From Anisakis pegreffii (Eukaryota; Nematoda; Chromadorea; Rhabditida; Anisakidae), in the NCBI GenBank assembly GCA_035041965.1, contig JAPYMA010001541.1, positions 1 through 64,000 of the forward strand: a stretch of 64,000 nucleotides of DNA, given 5' to 3'. The position numbers were made by a program, and so were the translations under genes. The notes beneath the pieces are model-generated. The model searched no databases. It saw only the letters and a program-made list of their open reading frames with translations, and had not been told where the DNA came from. Below, in pieces: positions 63,546 to 64,000 of this stretch; the first letter of the stretch is position 1, and each line of letters opens with the position of its first letter.

Positions 63546-64000
63546 ATTCTTGGCTCACATGAGTAGTACTCGTATCACACGGGTAAATAGGCTGACTTGC
63601 TCCACCCATTTCTAGGCCACGCCAAATTCCTGTGACGTTATTTAGGCCTCGCCTACTTTTGCTTGCACCTTTTCAGATAGTAAAATCGTGAGTGTGGTCA
63701 CGCGCATCTGATTCAAGTTATTTCACTTGAATCAAATAGGAATCACATTGTTACTAAATAGAATGTTCGGTGTTTTCCATATATCTTATTCTCTCGGAAT
63801 ACTACTCGAAGCAGCCATCAGTTTCAACTAGGCTTCGTAACATCGCGACGGCTTCTTTGATTCCTGGACCGGGATTAACCCTCAGACTGCTTAGGAGCCC
63901 TCAGATAATCTAGGGATCCGGCAAATTTTGAAGTACACAAATACCACATGTTCAACACATTCGAACCAGTCCGCTCATAATTAATCAGAAAACAATTTAT

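Larger units (their letters stand above)
59530..64000. repeat. Tandem duplication, unit 2 (contains Srx gene C), cut by window end
   Basis: Second copy of the 54.5-59.5 kb unit in the same orientation. It includes gene C, the transposase relic and the promoter-side block. The copy runs off the window. Confidence 0.85.

Noticed and set aside
1..64000. CRISPR arrays, bacterial operons, tRNA or rRNA genes
   Set aside because: The direct repeats here lack short-spacer structure, the genes are intron-split eukaryotic genes, and no clover-leaf or rRNA-like sequence was found by eye. A covariance-model scan would be needed to exclude tRNAs.

Overview
The window looks like nuclear DNA of a nematode. 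It is about 35-37% G+C by eye. Genes are split into short exons whose introns end in the nematode acceptor (T)TTTCAG, and several start codons lie 7-45 bases after such an acceptor, as expected for spliced-leader trans-splicing. The gene content also fits: a ras-1 type R-Ras, a nematode-style globin and three chemoreceptors resembling the nematode-specific Srx class. Large introns (up to 5.4 kb) and wide spacers argue against a compact genome like that of C. elegans. I cannot name the species. All gene models were joined by hand from splice sites, reading phase and recognised protein families. No transcript evidence was available.

Layout. 1-2.65 kb: a tandem array of a 437-bp unit, interrupted in its last copy by a GC-rich insert of about 450 bp. 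4.16-4.74 kb (-): a candidate small secreted protein. 5.6-6.4 kb: an old cryptic repeat with three main direct copies, a short remnant and one inverted copy. 8.27-17.73 kb (-): ras-1 (R-Ras GTPase), 6 exons. 26.0-31.8 kb (-): a MARCH-type membrane RING-CH E3 ligase with a long N-terminal extension. 33.03 kb: a striking 51-53 nt hairpin. 38.9-41.8 kb (+): a globin with both heme histidines. 44.2-48.5 kb (-): an SLC2/GLUT-like sugar transporter, 8 exons. 52.05-64 kb: three Srx-like chemoreceptor genes, one on + and two on -. The two minus-strand genes are copies in a tandem duplication of about 5 kb, with a nearly identical central tract that suggests gene conversion.

The genes are functionally unrelated (signalling GTPase, ubiquitin ligase, oxygen binding, sugar transport, chemosensation), and I see no operon. 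The real relationship within the window is the chemoreceptor cluster, which shows recent duplication, conversion and splice-site drift. The spacers (18-26, 32-38.9, 42-44, 48.5-52 kb) hold short open frames that look plausible one at a time. They could not be tied into genes and are described as unresolved.
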